Shown: positions 43,061-53,727 of the stretch, one piece after another
Position numbering within the stretch: position 1 is the stretch's first letter
Layout of the letters: each line of letters opens with the position of its first letter
From: Oikopleura dioica
Lineage: Eukaryota > Chordata > Appendicularia > Copelata > Oikopleuridae
Reading direction: 5' to 3'
Assembly: GCA_907165135.1 (NCBI GenBank)
Contig: OU015570.1
Location: 2,011,525 to 2,075,524 of the forward strand
DNA: 64,000 nucleotides
Made by a program: the position numbers and the translations under genes
Notes under the pieces: generated by a model
Database searches by the model: none
Seen by the model: the letters and a program-made list of their open reading frames with translations, nothing else
Told to the model about the DNA's origin: nothing

Positions 43061-43420
43061 AAAATTAAGGAATGGGGCTGAAACGGCCCGAAGGGCCGTC
43101 AAGCCCTTTAAATTCAAAAATCAAGGCATGGGGCTGAAACGGCCCGAAGGGCCGTCAAGCCCTTAAAATTCAAAAATCAAGGCATGGGGCTGAAACGGCC
43201 CGAAGGGCCGTCAAGCCCCTGAAATTCAAAATCAAGGCATGGGCTGAAACGGGCCGAAGGGCCGTCAAGCCCTTTAAATTCAAAAATCAAGGCATGAGGG
43301 TGAAACGACCCGAAGGGCCGTCAAGCCCTTACATTCAAAAATCAAGGCATGGGGCTGAAACGACCCGAAGGGCCCTCAAGCCCTTTAAATTCAAAAATCA
43401 AGGCATGGGGCTCCTTAAAT
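43061..43420. repeat. 56-bp tandem array with internal hairpin
   Basis: About six to seven units of AATCAAGGCATGGGGCTG-type sequence; each has GGCCCGAAGGGCC, a 5-bp stem with a GAA loop. A lone diverged unit lies near 2360-2395. Confidence 0.85.
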
Positions 43421-44497
43421 TCAAAATTTTTAATGGATACGGGGGCTGATCAAGGAAGAAAATTTTCGCTCAGACTTGCTCAGAGCATTTGAGCACGCAT
43501 TTCAGAGACTCGTGAGCATGAGCACGCGAATGCTCAGATTATATTGAGCTTGAGCACGGCTGAGCACGAATTTCCGCCTCTGGGCGACAGCAATTATAAG
43601 TTTGAGGATGAAAAGATGATCCTGTGTTCTTAAAGAAGCTAAAGGGTTAACTTTGGCGGGTCTCTCAAATTGAGATGAACTCGTTTTTTCTGTGCCATGG
43701 GTTGAAAATTCAAGAGTACATAAACTACCGCTGGCTCGAGGTAAGGGATTGAAATCGATTAGGATCAACTTCAATTTGGAACTTCCAAAGTATCTGAAAC
43801 TGTGTCCGAACTAGAGTTGTTTAATGAACTTTTTGGGCGGGCGGATTTTAGTACAAACATAGAACGTTGGTTTCCCAAATCACCATCATCCTTTTGTATA
43901 TTTCGAAAAGCCCCTCACGCACTAGATTAGACCCTTAGCTACATTTTCAGGCCTTCGGAGACAATCTACGATGTTCATACTCTGAGATTAAGGCCTCCAC
44001 ATCTTTGTGCAATTTAAAACAAACACTGTCATTGCAATCTCTCTTGAATCTCTTATGTAAATTGTTTTTTACTTTATATAAATCTTACTTCAATAAAATC
44101 ATAAATATTTTATCCTTTCCTTCTCGACTCAAAAAGGATGAGTGAAGAAGGAAGGATCGGATCGGATGGTAGGAGAAGAAAATCTAGAAAGGAAAGGGAT
44201 TATCTGGCTATTTATTGGAAGACCGGCGATTACATCGGCTGACGTAACAATTAGAGGCTTCAAATAATGTTTTTAGCCTTAAAAAGGCTCATTTCTATTT
44301 AGTTTCATCGTCGTTGTCTCCAAGAGAGAGAGAAAAGCGGAGGACTTCTTGGACAGCGGGGAGAATCAAGCGCGCGGCGCGGTGCGGGGAATAATGGCCG
44401 CTGATTGGCTCAGCGCTGAACTAGGCGCGCCCAGAATGAGCTACTGAAAAACCCATGCATTTTTTAGTAGCTCAGATTCTCGATCTCCCTTTAGAGC
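43421..44497. other. Non-coding
   Basis: GAGCA/TGCTCA words at 43470-43570; an imperfect palindrome GAGCTACTGAAAAA to TTTTTTAGTAGCTC at about 44439-44476. No supported gene. Confidence 0.45.
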
Positions 44498-45346
44498 TCA
44501 ACTCCATGGTAGAATCCATGCAGAAACAGGAAGGCTTGCATCGAATTTCAGGCTTTTCACTTTGACATTTGGGGTTCTTCTTGTAGGAGACTTTTGGGTA
44601 TTCTTCGGAAGAATTTTTCTTGGTTCGGCTGCTGATCTGGTTTTTGTAGCTTCTGGTTCGCGGAAAGCACCGAGAAGGAGTCTTATTTCTTCTGGACTTA
44701 TTTTTCCTGTGTCGACAAGTTCCTGGATGTTTGTGATTTCAGCAGAAAGATTATCGACAGTTTGAGACGTTTGTGGTACTGCTTCTTCTTTCACTGCAGT
44801 TGACTGAGCGTGATTATCCTGAGCATTTTGTTCCCGAAAAGCTGTCAATAGAACTTCCAGCTCGGTCATGGAAATTTTTCCATCATCAACAAGCTTCGAG
44901 ACTTCAGAAATTGTTTGATTTTTGGAGTCTTCTGGTGTCTCTTGATTTTCAAGATTTTCTTCCTTTTTGATAATTCTGACAGTAGCTGGTCTTTCTCTTT
45001 CAACGGAGAAGATCATTCCATCGCGCTCAGACTCGAGAAAGTTTTTGGCTTCTTCTGAGTTAGCATTTTGCTGGGTTTCATTCATTGAAAGAAAGTCTAC
45101 TGTAGGATTCTCGAAAATGAAGATCGCTTTTTCAGTACCGAGTCGACGTAACGGATTCCTGTCTGTTTGTTTAACAAGAGTTGGATCCTTTTTGACAAGC
45201 TCGCTGAGCTCAGTTTTTAGGTTAGTGTCGATCATTTCAGCATCTAGAGCGAGGGGAACCCATTTTTCTTCAATGAGTTTTTGAGCCTTTTTTTTATCTA
45301 TGATTTTCATCGTGGAGAAGGATGTTGATTGGTGTGAAGACGGCAA
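44498..45346 (-). CDS. gag: Element C: Gag-like protein, 282 aa
   Basis: Starts 56 nt after a PBS that follows an LTR, so it is in the gag position. Mostly charged and helical. A roughly 30-residue unit is duplicated: VSKLVDDGKISMTELEVLL and IQELVDTGKISPEEIRLLL, each ending AFRE. The C-terminus is basic. No CCHC knuckle. Downstream pol is absent: the region to the left is non-coding. Related to element B Gag by position and general character only. Confidence 0.55.
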   Translation of the reverse strand: MPSSHQSTSFSTMKIIDKKKAQKLIEEKWVPLALDAEMIDTNLKTELSELVKKDPTLVKQTDRNPLRRLGTEKAIFIFENPTVDFLSMNETQQNANSEEAKNFLESERDGMIFSVERERPATVRIIKKEENLENQETPEDSKNQTISEVSKLVDDGKISMTELEVLLTAFREQNAQDNHAQSTAVKEEAVPQTSQTVDNLSAEITNIQELVDTGKISPEEIRLLLGAFREPEATKTRSAAEPRKILPKNTQKSPTRRTPNVKVKSLKFDASLPVSAWILPWS

Positions 45347-45404
45347 TTCTCTAGGTTTAATCTCTCGGTAGTACGCGTTTTTCGAGTGGGTTTGGTAAAG
45401 AACT

Positions 45405-45413
45405 CAGTCACCA
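45405..45413 (-). promoter_or_regulatory. Element C: primer binding site
   Basis: Minus strand TGGTGACTG, three bases from the LTR end. Confidence 0.6.
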
Positions 45414-45416
45414 ATT

Positions 45417-45651
45417 TGTAGTGCTTTTGCAAAGAGACTACAAAAGAGGCTTGTGAGTGTAAAAAGTATATTTATTTGTGAATGTTGAGCGGTCTTAATT
45501 TCGCTGAAAGAAAGACAGTAAATATATTGTTAACAGAAAAACAGTGAAAGGGTTACTCGCGCAGTGATCGGTTCACTCGGGCAGTGATCAACACTTGAGT
45601 AGCACTTGAGTTAGCATTGATGTTCAGTAGCTCTTATGTAAAGACACTACA
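45417..45651 (-). repeat. Element C: LTR
   Basis: 235 bp with inverted ends TGTAGTG and CACTACA; lies inside the gag of element D. No second copy in the window. Confidence 0.6.
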
Positions 45652-45663
45652 TATTGAGCAAAT

Positions 45664-45795
45664 TCAGAAACATCCTGACTTGTCAAATCTTGGGATTGCC
45701 AAAGGGTTTTTTCGATTAGGATTCTTGTCATAAACAAGAATAAGTTCCTTGTCAGTGAGGTCAACAACCGTTTTATAGTAGAGCTCGTCTCCCAT
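45664..45795 (-). pseudogene. Element D: Gag N-terminal fragment
   Basis: A 43-codon frame starting MGDELYYKTVVDLTDKEL. It resembles the start of element B Gag (YWKEATDLSRQEL) in spacing and in distance from the PBS. It stops at TGA 45664-45666, next to the LTR of element C, which cut it off. Confidence 0.55.
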
Positions 45796-45925
45796 GATAG
45801 CGAGAAAATAAGCTTACCGGGCAACCTTAACCTTTGTGAGTCTGGTCCTTGAAACCAAGTTTTTGGAACGTCGAGCGGCACTTGATCTCTGTCTCTAACT
45901 GGATTTTTGAGCGTTCCGTTTTCTT

Positions 45926-46341
45926 CAGTCACCAAAATATGTACGTGTTTCTCACAGTACATATGTTGGATAACTTGTTGCGTTTATCGTATTCGCGAGC
46001 GGGAATACAAATAGTGAGCGACGAACGTTGTGTTAAAAAGAGCAAGTTTTTTTGTGGTGTCTCTGAGTAAAAGTAGTATGGTGTGTGATGTGTGTCAGTG
46101 AGAAATAGTGATCGTTTATATATGGTTTTCATATGTTGTGACGAGCGTTCGAATCGTGATGGGTAATTTTAGAGAAGTAATGAGTTGCTGCTACTCCGTT
46201 GTGAACTGAGCTTTGCGGATCGCGGCTGAACGTTCGCGCGTGGTGAAATGCACTGCGCGGGCCGTGAAAAGCGTTTCGCTGCTGGTGAACTGCGCGCGGC
46301 GCGGCGAAATCAAGTGCGGGTGACATGTTAGAAACACTACA
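45926..46341 (-). mobile_element. Element D: LTR and primer binding site
   Basis: LTR at 45940-46341, with inverted ends TGTAGTGTTTCT and AGAAACACGTACA; PBS TGGTGACTG at 45926-45934 (minus), five bases on. Inserted in the hAT transposase remnant to its right. Confidence 0.6.
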
Positions 46342-46889
46342 CGATGACTCATCTGAAAAACGCGCTAAGGTACAGGTAATTCACTCGCAGAAGTCACAAA
46401 ATGCGGATGTGTATGATGAAGAAGATAACACGGAAGAAGTTCAAAAAGAACAGCCGCCAATGACTGAGTTAGAAAAAGAGATTCACATGTATCGCAATTT
46501 GAAATATATGAAATGGAGAAATTCTCAGCCTTTTCCCGAGCACAACGCTGAATCGAGCTACTTTAGAAGTTTTTGGGAGAGCCACAAATTTTCCATGCCC
46601 ATTTTATCAAAAATTGCGCTAAAGGTAAGAGAGTCAGCCTTTTAAGAATCAATTAACTTCTATTTTTATGAAGATTGCCAGATTATCCTCATCATCGAAT
46701 GAAGCGGAGCGAGAGTTTAGCTGTCTTTCATATCAGATAGGCCCGAGTTTCGTGAATCAAAGAGCAGTTCATATTGAAAAAACAACAGACTGCAGAGTAC
46801 AATCGATTCAAAAAAGCGCTGAAAAAGTAATTCTCGAGAAAGGCTCAATCATCTCTACTTCATCAAAAACCAAGATTTATCTTGTCTGA
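46342..46889 (+). pseudogene. hAT transposase C-terminal fragment, spliced
   Basis: Exons 46342-46624 and 46674-46889 join across a 49-nt intron (GTAAGA to TATGAAG). The reading has FWESHKFSMPILSKIALK, then SSSSNEAEREFS, the hAT dimerisation motif pattern (Trp, buried Leu helix, Ser-rich turn, ERxFS). The catalytic RNase H-like domain is missing because the LTR of element D begins exactly at the left edge. A host gene domesticated from hAT is possible but less likely. Confidence 0.6.
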
Positions 46890-47109
46890 GTAGGTCAAAC
46901 TAACGAAATGGTTCGTGTTTACAGTAAATAACTATTACTTATAGTCTCAGCGGGCGCTCGAGTAAAGGTGTTACTTAATCCGGTGTCAGGTGCAATCGTG
47001 ATAAAACTACCATATTTTCACAAGTCAGTGACAAGGCATAGACTAACTTACATTCAAATTTTCAAAGTGATCGAATAACTCGTTTGGTAATAACGGCGCA
47101 TCAAAGTCT
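46890..47109. other. Non-coding
   Basis: No gene or repeat recognised. Confidence 0.4.
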
Positions 47110-47852
47110 TTAAGGGTAATGGTATACATCGGCGCGGCGCCGCTCGCTCGATCCACGCTCCGCAAGAACCTATTTCTCACGAGGCCGTAAAATCTGAACG
47201 GATCGAGATTTTCGAGATTTAAACAGATTCAGAATCCTCAAAGTCTCTTCTACAAACTGATCGAAAATTAAAACAATTGTCAAAGAGGAACAATGTGAAA
47301 AGTGCCAGTTTCCTTCAAATGACATTTTCTCCTGAATTTCTCATCCAAATTTTTGAAAATTAGACTGTCTTGTAGAGAATCGTCAGCTCTACAATTCCTG
47401 TTTTTCAGATTTCTGTTTTAAGCTTTCATTAATTTTACATCGCAATTTGTAAAGAGCGCTACTTCTTCTCGCGCCTCTCCGCTGCATATTTCTCGCGCCG
47501 CGCTTGGTTTGAAGCTAGAAGGCATAATTTTTGAAAGCCTAAATGAAAATTCTGAAAAACAGGAATTGTAGAGCTGACGATTCTCTACAAGACAGTCTAA
47601 TTTTCAAAAAATTTGGATGAGAAATTCAGGAGAAAATGTCATTTGAAGGAAACTGGCACTTTTCACATTGTTCCTCTTTGACAATTGTTTTAATTTTCGA
47701 TCAGTTTGTAGAAGAGACTTTGAGGATTCTGAATCTGTTTAAATCTCGAAAAATCTCGATCCGTTCAGATTTTACGGCCTCGTGAGAAATAGGTTCTTGC
47801 GGAGCGTGGATCGAGCGAGCGGCGCCGCCCCGATGTATACCATTACCCTTAA
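47110..47852. mobile_element. TTAA foldback element, family 2, complete copy
   Basis: TTAAGGGTAATGGTATAC at the left and its inverse at the right; arms of about 290 bp with near-perfect inversion around a 160-bp centre. TTAA at both ends. Related copy begins at 51342. Confidence 0.88.
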
Positions 47853-48396
47853 TGACTTTAGAAGGGGGCGGGCGGCCGCGGTACAAAAGTGGAATTTGTA
47901 CCGTGGGTACAAATTTTGTACCGCCGGTGCAAGAAATCGTAATTTTTTGAGAATAAAAACCGATTTCGAAAACGAACCACTCTGTGAAATTTCGAATGAA
48001 AACTCAAAAGTGGTGGCCTTTTGCGCCAGATTTCTCTTTCGTTCTCTGGTGAAAAATCGGAACGGATTTTTCGATTTACAATTGTTTATTACTATAGAAG
48101 AGGGTTCAAGCTTTCTAGCAATATGTTCATGAGCTTTTTACCCGACGAAAACGTCAATTAGAGCCAAAAGTCCTGAGCGCTGTTTTTCACACTCTGAATT
48201 TGGCGCGCCGCGCGGGGCTTGATAATGCATTGTGGTCCAATAATTGGACCCCGTGTTTTGAGCGTTTAGTCGCGCGCCAGTGTATTGAGAAGTTAAGAAT
48301 GGAAGGTGAAAACAGGCAATATCGGAGGTTTTTTCGACCCAAATTTTTTAGCGAGGAGCCTAACAATAACTCTATCTACCTTTGTCGAATTCGATG
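47853..48396. other. Non-coding
   Basis: A short GGTACAAA/TTTGTACC palindromic cluster at 47880-47920; ORFs here have no support. Confidence 0.4.
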
Positions 48397-49013
48397 GTCT
48401 AAGAAGGGGGTTACATATATTGTGGCTGTTTCGCAAAATGCGTGAATTTTGGCTCTGCATGAATTGTGGCTGTGCGTGAATTGTGCCTCCCAAGTTTAGT
48501 CAGAGAATTGTGATAAGATTCAAATATCGTTTTCAGTAGAATGACGAATGCCAATTTGATGAACTGGGTGAAAGTATCTTTTGAGCCAAATGATTAAAAT
48601 TGAATTTTTATGTTCTATTTTTTCATAGAAATAAATCAAGTCTAATTAACTAAAACAATAAATTCAGATTACAATTAATATAAAAATAATAAAGAGAGTC
48701 GTTTTCTTCGATTAAAGCAAGATCTTTTGAGCTCACCGAAGAGAGATCAGATTTTTGCATCGAAAAAGTTTAGTAACGTTATTTAATTTTAGATAATCTT
48801 TTAATTGTCGAAATTTTCATGTTGAAACTTATTTAGAATTGGCAGCCCCTATTTAATGTTATTCATCTCAAAATATTATCTCAATGACATCATAAAATTC
48901 TTACAAATTAGGACAGCCCAAGTTTACGCAAGAGCCCAAATTCATGCAGGGCCACAACTTACGCCTTTCGCAAAACAGCCACATATTATGTGTCCCCCTA
49001 AGAAGGCTAGACC
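48397..49013. mobile_element. Inverted-repeat element with GTGGCTGT subrepeats
   Basis: Arms of about 105 bp (GGTCTAAGAAGGGGG at left; CCCCCTAAGAAGGCTAGACC at right) are imperfect inverted copies; each holds repeats of TGTGGCTGT and CGTGAATT. Confidence 0.55.
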
Positions 49014-51061
49014 TTTTATCACTGTTGAATATGCAGTCAAGTAGAATGTGCGCGCTCCGCGCCTGTCTTATAGAGAATTCCATGAATTACAGATCCAATA
49101 ATTTGAACAAATTATGTTTTTTCCTTCGCGCCTTCATTTACTTCAGTAAAGATGTACTTTTCCTTAACAGTTTAGCTTTAAATATTTTCTGGGAAGGAGT
49201 TATTGAAATAATCTCCAAAAGGTTCGAAGACAAAAAGGCTCTTTTAACGGTCTGAACAACGATCAGTTCAAATCATGTCTCATTGGCTGACCGAACCTAC
49301 CGCGGCATTTCTGACTGACTGATTTTTGAAAGATGCACATTGTCGTAACATTTCTCCATGCAGCATGGACCATGCTGTAGACATAGGTGATTTGTAACGC
49401 TATTGCGTAGGCGTAACTGGTTTGACGGGATTCTAACAGAGATGACACCAGATTTAGATTTTAATTAGCTGATTAGCTGTTTTGCTAGAAAATCAGAATC
49501 AGTCAGTCGGGAATGCCAATCTCGGTATATTTCTTACATATCTGACGCTGGTTCCAAAGCTTTTTTAGATCTTCAATATCTCATCTACGAATGTTTCGGG
49601 AAATCTCGAAATATTCGGGTTCCCGAAAGGTTGCACGTTTCAACCATTTTTGTATTGTCTATTTTTTCAGATTCGACTGAAAAAAACCATCCGAAAGTTT
49701 ATTTTCATTTGATCAAGGAAAATCATTTTAAAGAGACAAAGGAAATGATTAAATTTTCAAAGAATCGGAAGTCTGATAAGAATCGAAATGACTATATCAA
49801 AAAATTTGAATCGGTGGAGGTTTTATATAAGGCGGATTCTTATTAAATGCAAATGAAATATGATTCATATTATATGAAGTCTTGATTGAACAGATATTGC
49901 CACATTTGGCAATTTATTGCCGGACGACCTCCCAAAGGACTCTCTTACTGGAAAACCAACCAGACTGCTTGAAAACAAAAATAAAGAAAAAATCAATAAA
50001 GAGCCTTGAATATTCACAAGTTCCAACATTCGGCCAGTTTAAGTCATTTAATTCCGGAGGACCTCCTGGAGGAACCCTCGTGGTGAGGAGCCAAGCCGAC
50101 CCGAAGGGGAGGTCAGCCCCGCTAATTAAATTCAGTTTCGGTCCCGCAACTGACTGAATTCTAGCGACGGGGCTTTATTAAATCTAAAATTTAAATAGCC
50201 ATGTCATTTTATTGCGACTGAGGTTTAACCCAAAAAAACAAATTTAAAGCTTATTGCATCATTGGTTAGCGAAGAGGGCGGCATTTTGTCAATGGCAATA
50301 TGACACCTCTTTATTGTCTTTGGGCTATTGTTTGACTGGCGAATTTTAAAGGGCGCTGATCAATATTCGGCAACCTTAAAACCACATTATTTTTTTACTT
50401 TGTTTCCTTCTTTTCGATGTTTCTTGCAACAATGAACGTTTACCTCTGACCTTTCGAAGGTTCATTACAGTAATGCTTAACGATCAAAGTGAATTTGCTT
50501 CCCAATTTCTGAAAAATATCAATCGGAAACCAGTCTTCAAAAATGTCCTGCCGTAGAGCCTTAAAATTTTTCTTCGATAAATTTTTCTTCAAAAATGGAA
50601 AATTCTATCATTAAAACGACTTTTTCTGCCTTTTTACCATTTTTAGTCAATAACACGGTCAAGGCCATTAATCTTTTATAAAAGAAATCCTTATTTTTGA
50701 AAAATACACCCAGTTAATTCCTCATAAATTCTCTTAGCTGGACAAATGTCCACAAAAGTGGAACATTATTCTTGCAAAAACGTCCCACGAAAACCCCTTA
50801 AAATCAAGAAAATGTCCACAAAAATGGGATCCACAAAAGAGGAAAAAAACTGTATTTGAACTCTTTCAGGATCCTAAATTTTTGTGTTTATAGGGCTTGG
50901 CTTAACAGCACTAGAATCGAGTTCAAACTTTGAAAAAAATCGTTACTCATAACAATTCATGAAAAAAGATGCATGCAGTACGGTTTTCAAAATCCCTCAA
51001 ATTTACTTTGTAGAAGAGTTTTTAAGAGAATAAGGCTCTGCCAAGATTTTGCCCGTATTTT
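49014..51061. other. Mostly non-coding; one possible terminal exon and one repeat
   Basis: A possible last exon lies at 49671-49846. A dispersed repeat at about 50540-50865 (inverted relative to 27035-27155) ends in a mariner-like TACAGT. A GC-rich block at 50055-50175 resembles the 43-kb repeat family. Confidence 0.4.
49671..49846 (+). CDS. Possible terminal exon, unknown
   Basis: After a good acceptor (ATTTTTTCAG) the frame is open for 58 codons, Lys-rich (KENHFKETKEMIKF), ending TAA. No upstream exon identified; low support. Confidence 0.25.
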
Positions 51062-51341
51062 CATCGCCGGGTCTCCTTTTGCTGAGCCGGATGAACTTTA
51101 AGCTGCACTTCTTGCTTTTGACGGCAGCAGTAGCAAATCATACGCGCAAATTTCTGAGCGATTGCTTAGAATTTCTAAGGATTGCGAGAAGGAATATAAC
51201 AAAGAGCCATTTAATCATGGCGAATTGGCCCATCAGGGATTGCTGGTGGTTCAACACCAGCCGTTCCAAAATATCTTTAGGTCCGAACCTCATCTTGAAA
51301 TAATTTTGTTTTCGAGGGACGGAACGGTTTTGCTAATCTAC
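51062..51341 (+). pseudogene. Gene fragment of unknown function cut by a foldback
   Basis: A coding-like frame (SYAQISERLLRISKDCEKEY, then HGELAHQGLLVVQHQPFQ) with one in-frame TAA near 51096. It ends where the TTAA foldback begins. Not recognised. Confidence 0.35.
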
Positions 51342-51966
51342 TTAAGGGTAATGGTATACATCGGCGCGGCGCCGCTCGCTCGATCCACGCTCCGCAAGAA
51401 CCTATTTCTCACGAGGCCGTAAAATCTGAACGGATCGAGATTTTTCGAAATTTTAACAGATTCGGAATCCTCAAAGTCTCTTCTACAAACTGATCGAAAA
51501 TTAAAACAATTGTCAAAGAGAAACAATGTGAAAAGTGCCAGTTTCCCTCAAATGACATTTTCCCTGAATTTCTCATCCAAATTTTTTGAAAATTAGAGTG
51601 TCTTGTAGAGAATCGTCAGCTCTTTAATTCCTATTTTTCAGAATTTTCATTTAGGCTTCCAAAAATAATGCCTTCTAGCTTCAAACCAAGCGCGGCGCGA
51701 GAAATATGCAGCGGAGAGGCGCGAGAAGAAGAAGCGCTCTTTACCGAACAACCTGAGTTAGGCAACCACGGCAACAACGGCAACAAAGGCAACAACGGCA
51801 ACAGGGCCGAATAAAAATAATCCATATTTTCGCATAACCTGAGTTAGGCAAGAACGGCAGCATTCTAGAAGCAAACTTGTTTTTAAAACCCCCAAGATGT
51901 TTTAACCACTCCTTGAGTTTCCTTAAATCAGGCGCGAAGCGCATACTCGCTCTTTGATTTCTTCTT

Positions 51967-52089
51967 CTTCTACAAGGGGGTCTTTCAATAACGACCGGGC
52001 TGATTTGGATGATTGACCAATCAGAGCAGAGAATATTGCGTCATGATTGGAATCGTCTCGGTCGTTGTTGAATGACCCCTGTAGATAAT
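51967..52089. mobile_element. Small inverted-repeat MITE
   Basis: TCTACAAGGGGGTC then TTCAATAACGACCG at left; an imperfect inverse at right (CGGTCGTTGTTGAATGACCC). Nested in the GGCAAC element. Confidence 0.5.
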
Positions 52090-52131
52090 TGATTCTGTTT
52101 GCTCAAACAGTGAATTTATAATGAGTTCAAG

Positions 52132-52344
52132 ATGGCTAATTACAATTCGCAAATTGGTCAATTTATGAAGTTAATCAATGACAATGAGCAAAAAACCGTG
52201 GAAAAGAAATTTGATTATTTAACAGAAAGTACTTTTCTTTTAAAATATTGTCGTTACACAGATATTGAGCCTCATAATGAGTTCCATACTTTTGCGAAAT
52301 TCATAACATACGTTAAGTCTGAGGATCAAAAAGGTAAAAAATAA
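52132..52344 (+). CDS. Small ORF in the GGCAAC element
   Basis: 70 residues starting MANYNSQIGQFMKLIND, followed by a charged helical stretch. No family recognised. It could be the first exon of a lost transposase or chance. Confidence 0.25.
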   Translation: MANYNSQIGQFMKLINDNEQKTVEKKFDYLTESTFLLKYCRYTDIEPHNEFHTFAKFITYVKSEDQKGKK

Positions 52345-52888
52345 CATCTAAAGCTGCGCTCTAGAGAAAATATGCAAAAAAAGAACAAGAAAAACATCGC
52401 CCGAAATTCATCAGAACCTGAGAATGGCAACATGTTGCCGTTGTTGCCTTTGTTGCCATTGTTGCCATTGTTGCCGTTGTTGCCATTCTCAGGTCGAACC
52501 CTCTTTACAAATTGCGATGTAAAATTAATGAAAGCGTCAAACAGAAATCTGAAAAACAGGAATTGAAGAGCTGACGATTCTCTACAAGACGGTTTTATTT
52601 TCAAAAAATTTGGATGAGAAATTCAGGAGAAAATGTCATTTGAAGGAAACTGGAAGGTTGCAATTAGAATGGGTCTGAGACCCATTATTCTATAATATGC
52701 CTAAAATGGGTCCAGGACCCATTATTCGTATAATAAGCGTAAAATGGGTCTAAGACCCATTCTAGCTATAATTTTCGTAAAATGGGTCTGAGACCCATTC
52801 TAGCTATAATATTCGTAAAATGGGTCTATTCTTTGAAATTTTCAGTTTTATTCGGATATAAAAATAAATGAAAGAAAAAAGATAAATA

Positions 52889-53727
52889 TCAGAAAAAATT
52901 AATCATATTTTCGGACAACCTTTCCAAGGCAATCAAAAACACTTTTGAAACAGGGCTCTTTTGCTGAGCGAAATTTAAATTTCGCGAGAATTGCATGTGT
53001 AGCCCGGGAAGTTCGCAGTGTCTGCTTTGATTTGTTACGAGCGGCTTTCTTACGGTCCATATTGATAAGAAAGGAGAGAGATTGATCGAAAAACATCTTT
53101 TGATCAGCATGATCTTAGTGGAAACGTTAACATTTCCTGCTTTCTTAAGCATAGATCGGTACTCTCTGTTATTTCGTTCGATCGAATTCGTCGTCCGATC
53201 AATGAAATCACCTCCTGAGCTACGCAATTCCTCAAACCAGCTGAGATACGCTGAATCGGCCTCAAACCGACCGATTGCAGTTTCAAAAATTGAATCAATA
53301 TCAATTTTTAATTTTAAATTCAGAGCATCCGTTTCTTTCATTTTCTCTTGATCAAGAGAATCATAGGCGACAAAAGTTGCAGATCTTGCTTCTTCGCGCA
53401 TCCATTTTAAAAACAAAACACTAAGATCGCTTGGCAAAAGAGGACACATTGAAATAGCTGAATAAAATTCACAAAACAATGGACTCTCTTCCAGAAATTT
53501 TTTGTGACTGGAAAACCATCTCCGCGTATTTTGCCTGTAGTGAAAGAAACATGATAAAGTTGAATTAACTGCAAAAATATCTGAGGCCGATCCCCGGAGG
53601 GCCAACTCACGGTCAGTTAAAAGCAATCGAGCCCCAAGATCCTTGCCGGTTGCCTCACGAAAGAACTCATTGCAGTTTTCAAAAATCTCAGAATATGACT
53701 CAGTAGTCTTCTTTGAATCAGGTTCTA
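52889..53727 (-). CDS. MULE transposase, catalytic domain
   Basis: Open from a TTCTCTTTAG acceptor near 53728. It shows LLLTDRELALRG (first catalytic Asp), CFFHYRQN (the Cys-His pair after it), a helical stretch with YLSWFEEL, then TTNSIERNNREY (the last catalytic Glu region). These are marks of Mutator-like transposases. An upstream exon is likely but was not found. About 280 codons, short of the usual 500 or more, so it is an exon or a fragment. Confidence 0.7.

Larger units (their letters stand above)
51745..52500. mobile_element. Element with GGCAAC minisatellite ends
   Basis: CTCTTTAC duplicated at 51737-51744 and 52501-52508. Ends CGAACAACCTGAG and CTCAGGTCGAACC, each followed inward by GGCAACAAC units in opposite orientation. 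It holds a 71-codon ORF (52132-52344) of unknown function. Confidence 0.7.

Noticed and set aside
42858-43420. CRISPR-like array
   Set aside because: Units are contiguous tandem repeats without unique spacers, in eukaryotic DNA.
47782-48132. 116-codon ORF crossing the foldback end
   Set aside because: Spans the element boundary, lacks domain features and is explained by the inverted repeat.
52326-52604. Asn/Gly repeat protein
   Set aside because: It is the translation of the GGCAAC minisatellite, not a gene.
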